Below, one piece after another: positions 42,395-51,169 of a stretch of 64,000 bases of DNA (positions within the stretch are counted from its first letter, which is position 1; each line of letters starts with the position of its first letter). The stretch covers positions 62,001-126,000 of the forward strand of contig NZ_JAIOAP010000015.1 of the NCBI RefSeq assembly GCF_021190915.1. The letters are read 5' to 3'. The position numbers and the translations under genes were made by a program. The stretch is from Cohnella silvisoli (GTDB lineage: Bacteria; Bacillota; Bacilli; Paenibacillales; Paenibacillaceae). A model generated the notes under the pieces. The model saw only the letters and a list, made by a program, of their open reading frames with translations. It ran no database searches and had not been told where the DNA came from.

Positions 42395-44119
42395 TTACTT
42401 CACTGCATTCTTTTGATACCAATCGTTAACTTCGTTCGTAATATCGTCTCCGCCAAGCGCCTTCCAGCTGTCTACGAACTTATCGAACTCGCTGATCGGC
42501 GCGCCCATGACGATTTTCGTAAACGTTTCGCCGAGCATCTTGTCAAGCTGCGCTCCCTTTTCCACCATCGTTTCCGTTGCCGTACCATAAAACTCGTTAT
42601 ATACATAATCCTTATTGTCGCGGATTTTGCGTGTCACGCCCCAGCCGCCATCCGGTGATACGCGGCTCATGTATAGACCCCAACCGCTTTTGTCGCCGGC
42701 CAGAAACTTTTTCGCCGCATCCAGCGGTTTTTGAACGTTGATGAAATAAGGCACGTCTTCGCTGACTTGATCCTGTTTGCTTTCCAAAGCTTTGTTTACT
42801 TCTGTGTAGATCGTTTCCATTTCCACAGGATTGTAAATTCTCGGCACGAACCAGTTATAAACATAGCCGTTCTCCGGTTTATTCGTGTCGTAATACGCTT
42901 TCGAATTCTTATCGATATAGAAGTTAATCATTTTGATCGCCGCTTCCGGATTGCTGAACTTGCTGTTCACGGTCACGATGTGACCCATCCGCACCCTTGG
43001 GACAAGCGATTTGCCCGGCTTGCCGTCAATCCCGGGAATCTGCACTGCAATCCAGTCGGCGTTCGCATCTTTGTCGCGGTTCAGGTTAAGCGGCCAGTTC
43101 GAATACCACCATTCGCCGTAAACGATCCCGACCTTACTGCCAACGATATCTTCAACGACTTTGTTGTCGTCCTTCAACGCGAATTCTTTGTCGAGAATCC
43201 CTTTTTTGTACCAGCCCTGCAGCCGTTCCAGCGCGGTTTTGGTTTCCGGTTGAATTTCGCCCGCTGCCAGTTTGCCGTCGCTGCCTTTAATCCACCCGCC
43301 CGGATACGAGTTATGGCCGTTAAATAAGCCGCGCGTATCGAAGCCCCATGAGATGATCGCTTTCGAGATCGCGAGTCCGTAGGTGTCTTTTTTGCCGTTT
43401 TTGTCCGGGTCGCCGCTCGTGAACGCTTCGGCCACTTTCTCTAATTCGTCGATCGTTTTCGGCGCTTCCATGTTGACGTTTTTTAACCAATCGGAGCGAA
43501 TCCACATAATTTGCGTCGACAGGAACGGTTCCTCGAAGCCTGGAATCCCGTACAGTTTGCCGTCCTGCGACAACGATTTCATCGCTTGCCCGCCATCGGA
43601 CTCCATAAACTTCCGCAATGTCGGGGACGCGTATTTCTCGTATGCCTCGGTCAAATCGGCCAATACGCCTTGCGATTTGAACTTCTCGAAGTTGCGGATA
43701 TCGACGTCCATGATATCCGGCAAATCGCCGGAGGCGACGGTGAGCGAGAACTTCTGCTCGTACTGGTCGGAAGGCACCGTCCACATATATTTCAGGTCGA
43801 TGTTCAATTTGTCTTTCAAATCTTTAATATACGCGTTTTGATCCGGGGTAAGGCCGGACGGTGTCTTCGGATCTTCCGGAGGTCCGTATCCAAGCACTTC
43901 CTTGACCGTCAGCGTTTCCGCGTATTTGCCGAACGGATCGGCCGCTTCTGTCGTCGCACTTGGCGTCTCGTCCGATTTGCCGGTACCGTCCGCAGATGCC
44001 GTACTTTCTTGCTTTGGCTGATCGGACGATTTTTCATCATTGCTTCCACAAGCCGAGAGTACCGAGAATGCCATGATAAATGCAATGACCAGAACGAAAC
44101 TTGCCCACTTTTTCCTCAT
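42395..44119 (-). CDS. Lipoprotein solute-binding protein (LplA/YtcQ type)
   Basis: 574 residues from ATG at 44119 behind GGGGGAG. Lipobox LSAC with Cys24, then a long Ser/Thr/Glu-rich tether before the fold. Typical large binding protein of the LplABC group: LTPDQNAYIKDLKDKLNIDL, ASGDLPDIMDVDIRNF, DGKLYGIPGFEEPFL, GEWWYSNWPL. Binds an oligosaccharide outside. First gene of the importer operon and just downstream of the YesMN-type genes that likely regulate it. Confidence 0.9.
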   Translation of the reverse strand: MRKKWASFVLVIAFIMAFSVLSACGSNDEKSSDQPKQESTASADGTGKSDETPSATTEAADPFGKYAETLTVKEVLGYGPPEDPKTPSGLTPDQNAYIKDLKDKLNIDLKYMWTVPSDQYEQKFSLTVASGDLPDIMDVDIRNFEKFKSQGVLADLTEAYEKYASPTLRKFMESDGGQAMKSLSQDGKLYGIPGFEEPFLSTQIMWIRSDWLKNVNMEAPKTIDELEKVAEAFTSGDPDKNGKKDTYGLAISKAIISWGFDTRGLFNGHNSYPGGWIKGSDGKLAAGEIQPETKTALERLQGWYKKGILDKEFALKDDNKVVEDIVGSKVGIVYGEWWYSNWPLNLNRDKDANADWIAVQIPGIDGKPGKSLVPRVRMGHIVTVNSKFSNPEAAIKMINFYIDKNSKAYYDTNKPENGYVYNWFVPRIYNPVEMETIYTEVNKALESKQDQVSEDVPYFINVQKPLDAAKKFLAGDKSGWGLYMSRVSPDGGWGVTRKIRDNKDYVYNEFYGTATETMVEKGAQLDKMLGETFTKIVMGAPISEFDKFVDSWKALGGDDITNEVNDWYQKNAVK

Positions 44120-44173
44120 ACGTTCTCCCCCATTAATTTGATGTATTCTTCGGTGTAAGCACTTTACATATTT

Positions 44174-44203
44174 ATCATAGAGGCCGGGGGACTTCCGCAA
44201 CAA
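44174..44203 (-). promoter_or_regulatory. Predicted promoter of the importer operon
   Basis: On the minus strand TTGTTG (44203-44198) and TATGAT (44179-44174) are separated by 18 bp and lie 55-85 bp before the lipoprotein start. It would allow transcription apart from the regulator pair upstream. Confidence 0.4.
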
Positions 44204-44214
44204 TATAAACATCT

Positions 44215-45873
44215 TTACATGCTTCTGTTTTGTTTACTTCTCCTATCGCGGTATTCCTGCGGCGTGCTTCCGGTCATTTTGCGGAAAAAGGCGGTGAAAT
44301 ATGAGGGCGACTCGAAGCCGAGCCGAAGCGCCACTTCGTTTACCTTCAGCTGCGTTTCCGCGAGCATGCTTTGCGCCGCTTCGGATTTCGCCGTATTCAT
44401 ATAATCGGATAAATTGCGGCCGGTCAGCTGTTTATAGAAACGGGACAAGTAAGAGGGGTTAAAATAGACGGCTTCCGCGATTCGCGCAAGCGACAAGTCG
44501 CCGCCCATATTATGTTCGATAAACTGGTGGATTCGCTCGACAAGCATGTTCTCTCCCTTTTCCACCTGCGCTTTTTGCTGGTTGCAAATCGTCTGCACAA
44601 GTCCGGCAAATTGGCTTTCAGCCGCCCCCCATTGAATCGGCAAATCCATAACCGGCAATCCGGCGGGTAGAACATCGTTCATCTGTCCGATAAAGGCCAG
44701 CAGAAAATGATAATACCGCTCCATCCCGAGCAAATAATTGGCGGCAAGGTCGTTTTTGATCTCGGACAGCAGCACTTTAGCCAATTGATCGGCGTTCGCC
44801 TCATCGCCCTTTTCCAAGCTTCTCGTCAGTTCCCCCAGCTTCTTGTTGAACTGGCTTGCATCCGCCGCTGGCTTAGCAGCCTCCGGTTTAAACAAACCGT
44901 CGGGCAACCCAAGATCAATAACGGCCATCGGCTGCCCGAACACCGCATGCTGTTTCAATGCCGATTTCAGCAGCTCGTACTCTTTGCCTATTCCGTCCCA
45001 TTCGACTTCGCTGCGGCACAAGGCAAACGATACTTCTACGCCGAGAACGCTGCGGCATATGTTTTGCACCGGCTCGAGCATTCCTTTCAAATAGGTCGTG
45101 ATGCCGCGCCAATCCGTGCCTCCGTCTGTACTCGCGAATTTATCCGTATCCGCTGCAGGCTGAACAAACCAGACGAGCAACGAATGGTCGTGAACCGCTT
45201 GTTCGACGGCAAACAGAGAATGAAGTTGACGGGCAAATACGTCCTGGATCGAATCGTACAGATCAAGCTTCTCCGTATACGTCTCATCGCGAGCGCTTCG
45301 GTCCGCCTTGCCGACTACGATCAGGAGCGGCCGCTCATCGTCCATGTCGATAGCAAGATCGGCAAAATAGGCCGAATGCCGGATATCCGACGCTTTTTCA
45401 CCGAGCAACAGCGCTTCGAAATATTGTTTTTTCAGCAGCGGTTCGGCCGCCGCCATTTGCCGTTTAGCCAGCTCTAACATGTCTTTATTGCGGGTTTCCT
45501 CGTCGAGCTTGCTTACCGCCGCTTTAATCGCACCGACAATCGCTTCCATGCCTTCGGTTTTTAAGATGTAATTGTCCACGTTTTTTTGAATAGCCGAATA
45601 GACGTAATCGAACTCGCTGTAACCGGTCAACAAGATGATCCTGCAGGCAGGCCAATAATACAAAACGTCGTCCGCCAATTGCAGGCCGCTTTTGCCCGGC
45701 ATTCGAATGTCGCTGATGACGAGATCGATCTTCGTCTTTTTGACTATAGCCAGCGCTTCGATTGCGGAATACGCTTTGCAAACGTCCAATTCGATGTCTT
45801 CCAATTCTTGAAAATGCTGCACCAATCCGTCGACAATAGCCGGTTCGTCGTCCACGATCAATAACCTGTACAT
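44215..45873 (-). CDS. YesN-type response regulator with AraC DNA-binding domain
   Basis: 552 residues, ATG at 45873 with GGAGG 10 nt upstream inside the end of the kinase gene. Receiver domain at 1-120 with acids D8-D9, phosphoacceptor D55 (DLVISDIRMPG), and switch residues LLTGYSEF and ILKTEGM; a central linker of about 300 residues; AraC-type double HTH at about 448-545 (SLARIAEAVYFNPSYLSRFYK; NEVALRLGFESPSYFTAFFRK). Phosphorylated by the adjacent kinase, it should activate the importer operon that starts about 100 bp downstream. Confidence 0.9.
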   Translation of the reverse strand: MYRLLIVDDEPAIVDGLVQHFQELEDIELDVCKAYSAIEALAIVKKTKIDLVISDIRMPGKSGLQLADDVLYYWPACRIILLTGYSEFDYVYSAIQKNVDNYILKTEGMEAIVGAIKAAVSKLDEETRNKDMLELAKRQMAAAEPLLKKQYFEALLLGEKASDIRHSAYFADLAIDMDDERPLLIVVGKADRSARDETYTEKLDLYDSIQDVFARQLHSLFAVEQAVHDHSLLVWFVQPAADTDKFASTDGGTDWRGITTYLKGMLEPVQNICRSVLGVEVSFALCRSEVEWDGIGKEYELLKSALKQHAVFGQPMAVIDLGLPDGLFKPEAAKPAADASQFNKKLGELTRSLEKGDEANADQLAKVLLSEIKNDLAANYLLGMERYYHFLLAFIGQMNDVLPAGLPVMDLPIQWGAAESQFAGLVQTICNQQKAQVEKGENMLVERIHQFIEHNMGGDLSLARIAEAVYFNPSYLSRFYKQLTGRNLSDYMNTAKSEAAQSMLAETQLKVNEVALRLGFESPSYFTAFFRKMTGSTPQEYRDRRSKQNRSM

Positions 45874-45879
45874 TCGCTC

Positions 45880-47640
45880 TCAGCCTCCATGACGTAAATA
45901 ATCGATGACAATGTCCGCTTTCAGCCCGCCCGAAGCTCCGCGGGAAACGAACACTCCGCTGCCAGGCCCGAACTTTAACCGGATTCTCCGGCAAACGTTG
46001 ATCAATCCCGTCTTCTCGGGCGCGTTCGATGCATCGTCAAGCTGCTTCCTTAGCGCTTCCAGAGATTCGTCGGTTAACGCGTTCCCGTTGTCCTCCACCG
46101 TAATGCGAAGCACGTCTTCGCCCCCGCCGCCGAATGCGACCGATAACCGTACATTGCGGTGCCGCGCCCCGTTTTCGTAAGTTTGCTCAAATGCGTGCTC
46201 GAAGGCATTTTCGACTACAGGCTGGATGATCAGACGCGGAACCATTAACGACTTGCACCACTCCTGCAGCGGTTCGGCCTCGACATGGATCCGGTTCGAG
46301 AAGCGGATGCTCTGAATCTCGCAATAATCGAGCGCATGGCGATATTCTTGATCGAGCGGCACCTCGTCCTTTCCGCTGCGCGTAATGAATTGATAATAGC
46401 TGCCGAGTTTTTGCGCCAGCAAGGTGGCGTTGTCGATATCGCCGCTTTTGCTGATCATGTAAATGTTGAAAAAGCTGTTGTACAGAAAGTGCGGGTTGAT
46501 TTGCGATTGCAGCTGCTTCAGCTCCGAATGCTGCAGAGCGATTTTTTGCTCGTAATTTTCTTGGATCGATTGCCTCATCTTTTCGACCATCCGGTCGAAG
46601 CTGCGGTATAAATAACTGAACTCGTTGCCGCCTTTCGGACGGATCGACACGTTCAAGTTATCCGTTTCCAGTATTTTAAACGCCGATATGAGCTTCTTAA
46701 GCGGTTTGTGAATCATCCAATTGACCGAAAATGCAAACACGATGATGACGAAGATGGACGCAATAGAAAGAATAATGAACCAAATGTTGAATTGTTTTAA
46801 CGGGCCGGTAATTTCATTTTCGTTTACATACGTATAAAGCGTTAATCCTAGCGAATTGATACCGTCGTACGTAATTCTATAGCTGCCCCGGTCATCGACT
46901 TTCAGCAGGAAGCTGTCGTAAGACTTTGCAGGCGGAAGCCGTAAAATACCTTCCTGAATACGTACCGCTACCTCGTCATCAATCTTTAAGGTGATCGTGC
47001 GGTGGAACCGTTCATCGGCCAGCATTGCCCCCGAATCGTTGTAGTATTGAACAAGCTGGCTTAAAGTGTCTTTCATTTTGTTGACGGATACTTCCAGATA
47101 GACGACGATAGTAGAATTGTTGGCCGTTTCGATAAAATACAGCTTGTCGTTATGGAAATACGGAAAAGAGACCGGTTGATTTTCCAAATACGTCGCGATC
47201 AAGTTGTGCTCCTGATTCGGCAGCTTGACGATGCCGTGTTGGGTGGAAATCGTCCTGCCGTAAGACTTCAAGTATACGCCGACGTTCATCACATAGTTGC
47301 TGGAGTTTAATATCGTCGACAACCTGTCTCTAACCCGGTTAACCAGCTGCATTTCCTCGAAGCCGTCGATCCTCTTCCCCAGAAAGCTGAGCTTTTGCAA
47401 TTCGACGTCGTTTAAGAACTGCAGCTGCAGGTTGCGGATGAACACGATCTGATCATCCAACTGCTTCGAATAAAATTTGACGTTGGATTTGATCGAATTC
47501 GAAACGTCCTCTTTAATGAACGACAGACCCATCATATTCATCCATAAATTGATCAAGTAAACAGGAGCTATCATCGCCACGAATACGATAATAACCTTTT
47601 GATAGACATGCAATTTGGAAAGCGCCGCGAGTCTCCCCAT
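45880..47640 (-). CDS. YesM-type sensor histidine kinase
   Basis: 586 residues from ATG at 47640, behind AGGAGG at 6 nt; a longer start at 47655 would place that site inside the coding region. Two transmembrane helices (about 13-35 and 280-305) enclose a Cache-like extracellular sensor; then HAMP, the LytS/YesM phosphoacceptor block QLQSQINPHFLYNSFFNIY with its His, and an ATPase domain with VVENAFEHAFE and VEDNG motifs. Coupled to the response regulator (6-nt gap). Likely senses sugar, perhaps through the lipoprotein of the adjacent importer. Confidence 0.9.
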   Translation of the reverse strand: MGRLAALSKLHVYQKVIIVFVAMIAPVYLINLWMNMMGLSFIKEDVSNSIKSNVKFYSKQLDDQIVFIRNLQLQFLNDVELQKLSFLGKRIDGFEEMQLVNRVRDRLSTILNSSNYVMNVGVYLKSYGRTISTQHGIVKLPNQEHNLIATYLENQPVSFPYFHNDKLYFIETANNSTIVVYLEVSVNKMKDTLSQLVQYYNDSGAMLADERFHRTITLKIDDEVAVRIQEGILRLPPAKSYDSFLLKVDDRGSYRITYDGINSLGLTLYTYVNENEITGPLKQFNIWFIILSIASIFVIIVFAFSVNWMIHKPLKKLISAFKILETDNLNVSIRPKGGNEFSYLYRSFDRMVEKMRQSIQENYEQKIALQHSELKQLQSQINPHFLYNSFFNIYMISKSGDIDNATLLAQKLGSYYQFITRSGKDEVPLDQEYRHALDYCEIQSIRFSNRIHVEAEPLQEWCKSLMVPRLIIQPVVENAFEHAFEQTYENGARHRNVRLSVAFGGGGEDVLRITVEDNGNALTDESLEALRKQLDDASNAPEKTGLINVCRRIRLKFGPGSGVFVSRGASGGLKADIVIDYLRHGG

Positions 47641-47770
47641 ACCCTTCCTCCTCATACCGATTACCCTGACGATGCCATCACAATAGGGGCTTGGATTTTA
47701 AGCATTAACTATTCGACCTGACTGGATTGATATCCTTTGTGCGATTAGCTGCCTAGTTTTAACACTTGTA

Positions 47771-47779
47771 TGTTACAAT
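47771..47779 (+). promoter_or_regulatory. Extended -10 promoter upstream of the coiled-coil/glycosidase pair
   Basis: TGTTACAAT matches the extended -10 consensus TG-N-TAtAAT with one change; no good -35 is visible. It lies 107 bp before the ATG at 47886, in the divergent gap with the kinase gene. Confidence 0.35.
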
Positions 47780-47885
47780 CCCATGACATCCGCAACTTTT
47801 CCAGCCTTTTTTCGTTCATAGTAGGTCAAGTCATTCTGAAGTCCGGTTATACGAAGACAACAAGAGAGGTGTAAAAGAACAAAAA

Positions 47886-48317
47886 ATGAGACAATCCGCG
47901 ATTGAAGACGTTTACCCCGACACTTACCCGAAGACGCCTCCCAGGAAAAAAACAAGAAGCGCTCTTATCCTTTATTTCATTGTATGGATTGTACTAATTG
48001 GAGCCGGAGTTGCAGGCGCCAAAGCCTATTCCGACCGCATTCAAAGTCAGGTGTCCGCGGATTTGGAGCGCCAAACGGCCAGCCAAATCTCCGTCATGCA
48101 ACAGGATTACGACAGCCGATTGACGAAGCTGGAAAATGGCTACAAGGAGCAGCTTACCCGGATGGAGGGTAAAATCCAAGCTTTGAACGAATTGCTTACG
48201 TTCACGAAGGACAATGCCGACAGTAAGATGGACAATAGCAACAAGCTGTATACGCAGCTGGCTGAAGTGAAGAAACAGCTCAGCGAGCTGAAAAAAACGT
48301 TGGACGTGCTTAAATGA
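47886..48317 (+). CDS. Small membrane protein with extracellular coiled coil
   Basis: 143 residues. A short cytoplasmic N-terminus rich in Pro/Arg/Lys, one transmembrane helix at about 26-46 (LILYFIVWIVLIGAGVAGA), then about 95 residues of Gln/Lys/Glu-rich heptads (QQDYDSRLTKLENGYKEQL; LYTQLAEVKKQLSELKKTL) forming a coiled coil. No family recognised. Its stop overlaps the start of the phosphodiester glycosidase gene (ATGA), so the two products are probably made and used together, the coiled coil perhaps tethering the enzyme. Ribosome site GAGAGGTG is about 15 nt from the ATG, longer than usual. Confidence 0.7.
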   Translation: MRQSAIEDVYPDTYPKTPPRKKTRSALILYFIVWIVLIGAGVAGAKAYSDRIQSQVSADLERQTASQISVMQQDYDSRLTKLENGYKEQLTRMEGKIQALNELLTFTKDNADSKMDNSNKLYTQLAEVKKQLSELKKTLDVLK

Positions 48318-49390
48318 GCGCGCCAACGATTCGTTATGTCAATCGGACGATCCTCCTGGCCTGCTCCCCGTTTCTTGGGATGATGATTTGGCTGCTCGCC
48401 GCGAATATTCGGGTCGAACTGCCGGAAAACTCGTTTCCGCAGCGAACCGTCGAATCGGTAAACCAGAGTGCGGCAAGCGCCAAAGCATTAGAGGGGCTTG
48501 GACAAGCCCAAGCGATTGCCAAGGGAACCGGCAAATCCATACAGAAGCAACTGAAGCTGTATAATCAAACGAATGCAGATATGAAGAAGATTGCATCTCT
48601 TGCTTCGACTCAAGCCGCACGACCTTATCAAATTTACGATAGACGAATTACCAGCAAGCTGGGAAGCCCGGCTGCCACGATACGCTCGGACAAGCTTCAA
48701 GCTCAACTGTTCTACTTGGGAACGCAGAACTTCCGAAGCTATGCCTTGAAGATCAAGCTAAAGAAGGAAGATGCGGTGAAACTCGTACTTGGCAATGATA
48801 AGCACGGCGGAGCCGAGACAACTCTTGCCGCGGTTAATCGGTATAAAGCTGCCGTTGGAGTCAATGCCGGAGGGTTCGCGGATAGCGGCGGCAAACGGTA
48901 TCCGCTCAGTACAACCGTAGTTAACAGGAAGTACATAGGGGGTTTTGAGGCTACCTATAAGGATTTGTTCTTCGTTGGGCTTAACGGCGACAACAAGCTC
49001 GTCGGAGGCCAATTCTCAAGCAAGGAGCAATTGGACGCGCTTGGCCCTAAGTTCGGGGCATCCTTCGTGCCGGTGCTTCTGAAGAATGGTCAGAAGACGG
49101 CGATTCCCGCCAAATGGCAAAACAGCCCGAAGCGAGCGCCGCGAACGGTTATCGCCAGCTACAAGGATGACCAATTGCTGTTCCTTGTCGCCGACGGTTA
49201 CAACGAGAAAGGCAGCTCCGGCGCAACTTTGGCCGAAATGCAGATTTTGCTGCAACGTTACGGCGCCCTAGACGCATACAACCTGGACGGCGGCGGCTCA
49301 ACGTCGCTCGTGTTCAACGGACGCGTGATCAACAATCCTTCCGATGGCCAGCTTCGCAAGCTTCCTACGAATTTTTTGTTTTTCAAGTAA
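48314..49390 (+). CDS. Membrane-anchored phosphodiester glycosidase (NAGPA-like) domain protein
   Basis: 358 residues. One N-terminal membrane helix (about 10-30) with the rest outside. Residues about 120-358 show the NAGPA/phosphodiester glycosidase pattern: VNAGGFADSGGKRYPL, LLFLVADGYNEKGSSGATLAEM, YGALDAYNLDGGGSTSLVF and the end LPTNFLFF. The family cleaves sugar-phosphodiester links; bacterial members are tied to cell-wall or teichoic-acid-related material. Between helix and enzyme is a helical Gln/Ala/Lys region that could pair with the coiled coil of the coupled upstream protein. Confidence 0.8.
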   Translation: MSAPTIRYVNRTILLACSPFLGMMIWLLAANIRVELPENSFPQRTVESVNQSAASAKALEGLGQAQAIAKGTGKSIQKQLKLYNQTNADMKKIASLASTQAARPYQIYDRRITSKLGSPAATIRSDKLQAQLFYLGTQNFRSYALKIKLKKEDAVKLVLGNDKHGGAETTLAAVNRYKAAVGVNAGGFADSGGKRYPLSTTVVNRKYIGGFEATYKDLFFVGLNGDNKLVGGQFSSKEQLDALGPKFGASFVPVLLKNGQKTAIPAKWQNSPKRAPRTVIASYKDDQLLFLVADGYNEKGSSGATLAEMQILLQRYGALDAYNLDGGGSTSLVFNGRVINNPSDGQLRKLPTNFLFFK

Positions 49391-49540
49391 ACAGCCAATA
49401 AAGACCCAAATTCTCCATGAAGTTGATTGGGCAGAGGGCGGGTTTATTCCTGCCCCTCGCCGCTTCTTTGCGTGTTTCATATTTGTCGAAAAGGTGTAAA
49501 AGGCCGTTACGGAGGACAAACGAATATCAATAGAGACATT

Positions 49541-49657
49541 TTGAGCATTGAAACGATCAAATTGGCCGTTACAGCACAACTTACCTTAGTAACGGGGGCT
49601 GTAGCGGCTTTATTGATCGTTACGGAGGCCGATGCGTCGCTAGACCACTCAGACTGA
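49541..49657 (+). CDS. Putative 38-residue membrane peptide
   Basis: The frame ending at TGA (49655-49657) reads as a hydrophobic helix flanked by polar ends: SIETIKLAVTAQLTLVTGAV, then AALLIVTEADASLDHSD. Codon choice looks like coding. A strong GGAGG (49511-49515) is present, but only ATC/AAT codons sit at good spacing (49523-49528); the first usual start is TTG at 49541, 25 nt away. Either a rare start is used, or the frame is decayed. A wobble-containing hairpin lies just upstream at 49436-49455. Confidence 0.3.
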   Translation: MSIETIKLAVTAQLTLVTGAVAALLIVTEADASLDHSD

Positions 49658-49731
49658 CCTTCTTTCGGCACAATTAGTAGTCATAAAGACCTAATTATTG
49701 TCGTTTTATAGTTCAAATGAATTGGTCCTTA

Positions 49732-49761
49732 TTGACTACAAGAGATTAACCCTGTTATGTT
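49732..49761 (+). promoter_or_regulatory. Promoter of the first riboswitch transcript
   Basis: TTGACT (49732-49737), 18-bp spacer and TATGTT (49756-49761) with an upstream TG at 49753-49754 making an extended -10. Transcription would begin near 49768, about 20 bp before the riboswitch aptamer. Confidence 0.5.
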
Positions 49762-49784
49762 AAATGTACAGCCGACTATCTCTA

Positions 49785-49878
49785 CTCACTGACAAAGGCA
49801 GACTTGCTGAAAGGCAAGGACGCAAAGCGATGGGTCTAAGGTTCTGCGAAGAACTAGGATCGCCAAGCTACCAAAGGG
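49785..49878 (+). ncRNA. Cyclic di-GMP-I (GEMM) riboswitch, copy 1
   Basis: Conserved GEMM features in order: P2 arm with GAAA tetraloop (CTTGCTGAAAGGCAAG), GGACGCAAAGC (three-way junction J2/3), GGGTCTAAGG, a P3 arm closed by GCGAAG, and the tetraloop-receptor side GATCGCCAAGCTACC. It lies 70 bp before a 58-codon ORF with a good ribosome site, so ligand binding likely changes expression of that ORF. Whether the ligand is c-di-GMP or cGAMP depends on one junction base that I did not resolve. Confidence 0.8.
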
Positions 49879-49947
49879 TGATTTCAAACCCTATTTGATC
49901 ATGACGCGATTATTTGCTGTCAATTCGAATCGATCAGGGGGACAATA

Positions 49948-50124
49948 ATGCCGCTGCTTAAAATCTCGGATTCCATTTCCTATTCCGAAGGAAATGAGCC
50001 ACCCGATTACTGGGTTGAACAACTAGCCAAAGACATCGTGATGGGCCTGGATTCAAACGAATTAAAAGAACTTATTCAGTCTTTGGAAATTATCTACACA
50101 TCCATTGTTCGTACCTATCATTAA
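49948..50124 (+). CDS. 58-residue protein under riboswitch control
   Basis: ATG at 49948, 6 nt after AGGGGGA, stop TAA at 50122-50124. Acidic, no membrane helix: MPLLKISDSISYSEGNEPPD, then a helical part VEQLAKDIVMGLDSN and LKELIQSLEIIYTSIV. No family recognised. It is the only gene between the first GEMM riboswitch and its own terminator, so it is a dedicated second-messenger-controlled product. A small regulator or adaptor in the c-di-GMP pathway is possible; that is inference. Confidence 0.7.
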   Translation: MPLLKISDSISYSEGNEPPDYWVEQLAKDIVMGLDSNELKELIQSLEIIYTSIVRTYH

Positions 50125-50135
50125 AATTTTTGGAC

Positions 50136-50169
50136 AAGCCGCTCATCCGAAAGAGGGATAGAGCGGCTT
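50136..50169 (+). terminator. Intrinsic terminator after the 58-residue ORF
   Basis: AAGCCGCTC (50136-50144) pairs perfectly with GAGCGGCTT (50161-50169), followed by TCC. It isolates the small-ORF transcript from the EAL operon. Confidence 0.75.
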
Positions 50170-50286
50170 TCCTACATAATTCTGTAAAAAGGAACATATG
50201 TTTTGTAGGAATCTGTCGTTATATGGCGAATCGAATAGAGTAGGTATAAAGGATCGAAACTAGTCCTTTCGGCGGGTACATTCAGT

Positions 50287-50372
50287 TGGATAATCGCAAA
50301 CCATTTGAAAGATTGGGGCGCAAAACTACGGGCCTAAAGATTTCCGTCTAAGGCAGCCGGGTTGCCGAAATT
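50287..50372 (+). ncRNA. Cyclic di-GMP-I (GEMM) riboswitch, copy 2
   Basis: A textbook GEMM-I aptamer: TCGCAAACCATTTGAAAGAT with GAAA tetraloop on P2, GGGGCGCAAAAC junction, ACGGGCCTAAAG, a P3 arm, and the receptor side GCAGCCGGGTTGCCGAAA. It ends about 30 bp before the ATG of an EAL phosphodiesterase, leaving just enough room to occlude the ribosome site, so translational control is likely. This gives feedback: c-di-GMP sets the level of the enzyme that removes it. Confidence 0.9.
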
Positions 50373-50400
50373 GTCGTTCTTTCCAGAAAGGAAGCCATTC

Positions 50401-51156
50401 ATGCCAACGATCACGGCTCTATTCGCACAAGATGACCTTTACCACCTTTTTCAACCGATCTGTCAACTCCCCAGCAGACAAATACTAGGTTATGAAGCGC
50501 TGATCCGCAGCAAAACCATCGCAGGGACTGATAAACTGTTTCAAGCTGCAACAGCACAGGGCAAATTGTTCGATCTCGACACTTTGTCCGTTTACAACGC
50601 GATTGCTTTTTATTTTTCCACAGCCGACCGAAGGGAATCGAACGAATATTTATTCGTCAACATTTTCCCCTCAACTCTGATCGAAGAAGCTTTTCCGGTA
50701 TTCCTCGATAAGGTCGTACGGCAATATGGGGAATTGTCCCCCAGAATCGTGTTCGAAATCAATGAATCAAGGTCGGAAATGGATGATTGGAATAACCGTT
50801 TGTTTACCCAGAATATCAACCTTATGCGAAGACACGGCTTCTTGATTGCTTTCGACGACGTGGGAGAAGGGGCCACTACCTTAAAGAGAATGATCGAGCT
50901 TACCCCAGATTTCGTTAAAATGGATCGGTTTTTCGGTAAAAATCTGTCCAGCAGCAAAAAGAAACAGAAAATGATAAAGTTCTTCGTGGATTACTGCGCA
51001 GATGAATCCAACCTCATATTGGAGGGAATTGAAGAACCCGAGGATTTACTTCAGGCTCATAACCTAGGCGTAACGCTCGGTCAGGGTTATCTGTTGACCA
51101 AACCTCAACCTCTGCCAGGCACTTCTCTAACGGTGTTCTGCTCAATCGAAGATTAA
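50401..51156 (+). CDS. EAL-domain cyclic di-GMP phosphodiesterase
   Basis: 251 residues from ATG at 50401 behind GAAAGGAAG; an in-frame TTG at 50362 lies inside the riboswitch and is rejected. Stand-alone EAL domain with catalytic features intact: GYEALIR (EAL Glu), VNIFPSTL (Asn), FEINES (Glu), IAFDDVGEG (metal Asp pair), VKMDRFF (Lys), LEGIEE (Glu) and LGQGYLL (Gln). It should hydrolyse c-di-GMP to pGpG in the cytoplasm. First gene of a three-gene operon with an unknown protein and a CBS-GGDEF protein, all behind the second riboswitch. Confidence 0.9.
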   Translation: MPTITALFAQDDLYHLFQPICQLPSRQILGYEALIRSKTIAGTDKLFQAATAQGKLFDLDTLSVYNAIAFYFSTADRRESNEYLFVNIFPSTLIEEAFPVFLDKVVRQYGELSPRIVFEINESRSEMDDWNNRLFTQNINLMRRHGFLIAFDDVGEGATTLKRMIELTPDFVKMDRFFGKNLSSSKKKQKMIKFFVDYCADESNLILEGIEEPEDLLQAHNLGVTLGQGYLLTKPQPLPGTSLTVFCSIED

Positions 51157-51169
51157 GGGAGTTATTGAA

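Noticed and set aside
44707..45477. 256-codon plus-strand frame antisense to the response regulator
   Set aside because: Shadow of the yesN-type gene; no start signal and no recognisable protein.
49436..49455. Hairpin after the phosphodiester glycosidase as a terminator
   Set aside because: Only 7 pairs including one G-T and no T-run follows; not strong enough to call.
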